The notes under the pieces: generated by a model | Told to the model about the DNA's origin: nothing | Databases searched by the model: none | The model's input: the letters and a program-made list of their open reading frames with translations, nothing else | Origin: Winslowiella iniecta | GTDB taxonomy: Bacteria; Pseudomonadota; Gammaproteobacteria; Enterobacterales; Enterobacteriaceae | Assembly (NCBI RefSeq): GCF_001267535.1 | Contig: NZ_JRXE01000009.1 | Span: 83,104 to 147,103 of the forward strand | Length of the DNA stretch: 64,000 nt | Reading direction: 5' to 3' | Translations under genes and position numbers: made by a program | Part shown: piece after piece, positions 63,719 to 64,000 of the stretch | How positions within the stretch are numbered: position 1 is the first letter of the stretch | How the letters are laid out: the number at the start of each line of letters is the position of its first letter

Positions 63719-64000
63719 TCAGTATTCTTCTTCTTCCTCGTTAACCAGCTTTTCCTGATACTCAGTAAACGCCTGCAACACGGTTTCACGCTGTTCGATA
63801 TCCTCGAAACAATCGTCGGGAAGCATTTTAACCAAATCGACCATGCGACGCGCATAACCATGCTGACTGTATCCCTCAGGCAGCATCTGCGTGGCGCGAT
63901 CTTTTAGCCAGTCGGGATAGACCCACGACTGCTGTATAATTTCCAGTAACTCCGTAGTGATACGATCGCCATCTACCCCTGGGGAATTCAGCGCCCTGGC
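63719..64000 (-). CDS. Unrecognised protein, C-terminal end (partial)
   Basis: An open frame of 93 codons on the minus strand ends at the TGA complementary to 63719-63721 and runs off the window edge. The visible part is hydrophilic and helical: ELLEIIQQSWVYPDWLKDRA, YSQHGYARRMVDLVKMLPDD, then FEDIEQRETVLQAFTEYQEK and a Glu-rich end (EEEEEY). It converges on the 305-residue gene with a 38-base gap. No family recognised; too little is visible to assign a function. Confidence 0.65.
   Translation of the reverse strand, partial: ARALNSPGVDGDRITTELLEIIQQSWVYPDWLKDRATQMLPEGYSQHGYARRMVDLVKMLPDDCFEDIEQRETVLQAFTEYQEKLVNEEEEEY

Overview
The window is a piece of the chromosome of a gammaproteobacterium of the order Enterobacterales. 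Protein sequences and gene order follow the E. coli 94-96 min region (pheU-yjdC-dsbD-cutA-dcuA-aspA-fxsA-groSL-yjeI-epmB-efp-ecnAB-blc-epmA-mscM-psd-rsgA-orn-glyVXY-queG-nnr-tsaE-amiB-mutL-miaA-hfq-hflXKC-yjeT-purA-nsrR-rnr-rlmB-aidB-bsmA-yjfP-rpsF-priB-rpsR-rplI-ytfB-fklB-cpdB-cysQ-ytfJ-ytfK-ytfL-tamA-tamB-ytfP). Many E. coli genes are absent from their usual places here (yjeH, sugE, ampC, frdABCD, yjeM, the yjfI-yjfC block, the ula genes, cycA, msrA). Together with a periplasmic FAD sugar dehydrogenase, this points to a plant- or insect-associated lineage such as Pantoea or Erwinia. That genus-level guess is inference.

Layout. 1-3.2 kb: accessory metabolism, a membrane FAD sugar/polyol dehydrogenase (small subunit end plus GMC subunit) and an MFS sugar-acid transporter. 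3.5-10.2 kb: tRNA-Phe, a TetR regulator, DsbD/CutA, and aspartase with its C4-dicarboxylate antiporter. 10.3-12.5 kb: the groESL heat-shock operon behind a clear sigma-32 promoter. 12.6-17 kb: the EF-P modification group (epmB, efp, epmA), entericidin lipoproteins and lipocalin. 17-23 kb: mscM-psd, rsgA and orn. 23.1-23.8 kb: three identical tRNA-Gly genes followed by a DnaA-box cluster that is the counterpart of the E. coli datA locus. 23.8-41.3 kb: the queG / nnr-tsaE-amiB-mutL-miaA-hfq-hflX-hflK-hflC superoperon region, then yjeT, purA, nsrR-rnr-rlmB. 41.4-46.6 kb: aidB, bsmA, an inserted chemoreceptor with a flagellar sigma-28 promoter, yjfP and a small secreted protein. 46.8-48.3 kb: the S6/PriB/S18/L9 operon. 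48.3-61.9 kb: envelope and nucleotide genes ending in tamA-tamB-ytfP.

The last 2 kb (61.9-64 kb) differ from the rest. Directly after ytfP, where E. coli carries ppa, there is a class II type III secretion chaperone (SycD/SicA/LcrH family), then an unrecognised 305-residue protein with a hydrophobic middle that looks like its secreted client, then the end of an unrecognised convergent gene. This is the most likely place for something undescribed.

A second finding is a family of short palindromic intergenic repeats built from two modules: A (a GGGGAGCCG / CGGCTCCC hairpin followed by TGATGGC) and B (a GGGCGGCG / CGCCGCCC hairpin next to a GTGC...GCAC hairpin and a TGATTA edge). Copies lie mostly between convergent genes, and two sites carry both modules in the same relative arrangement.
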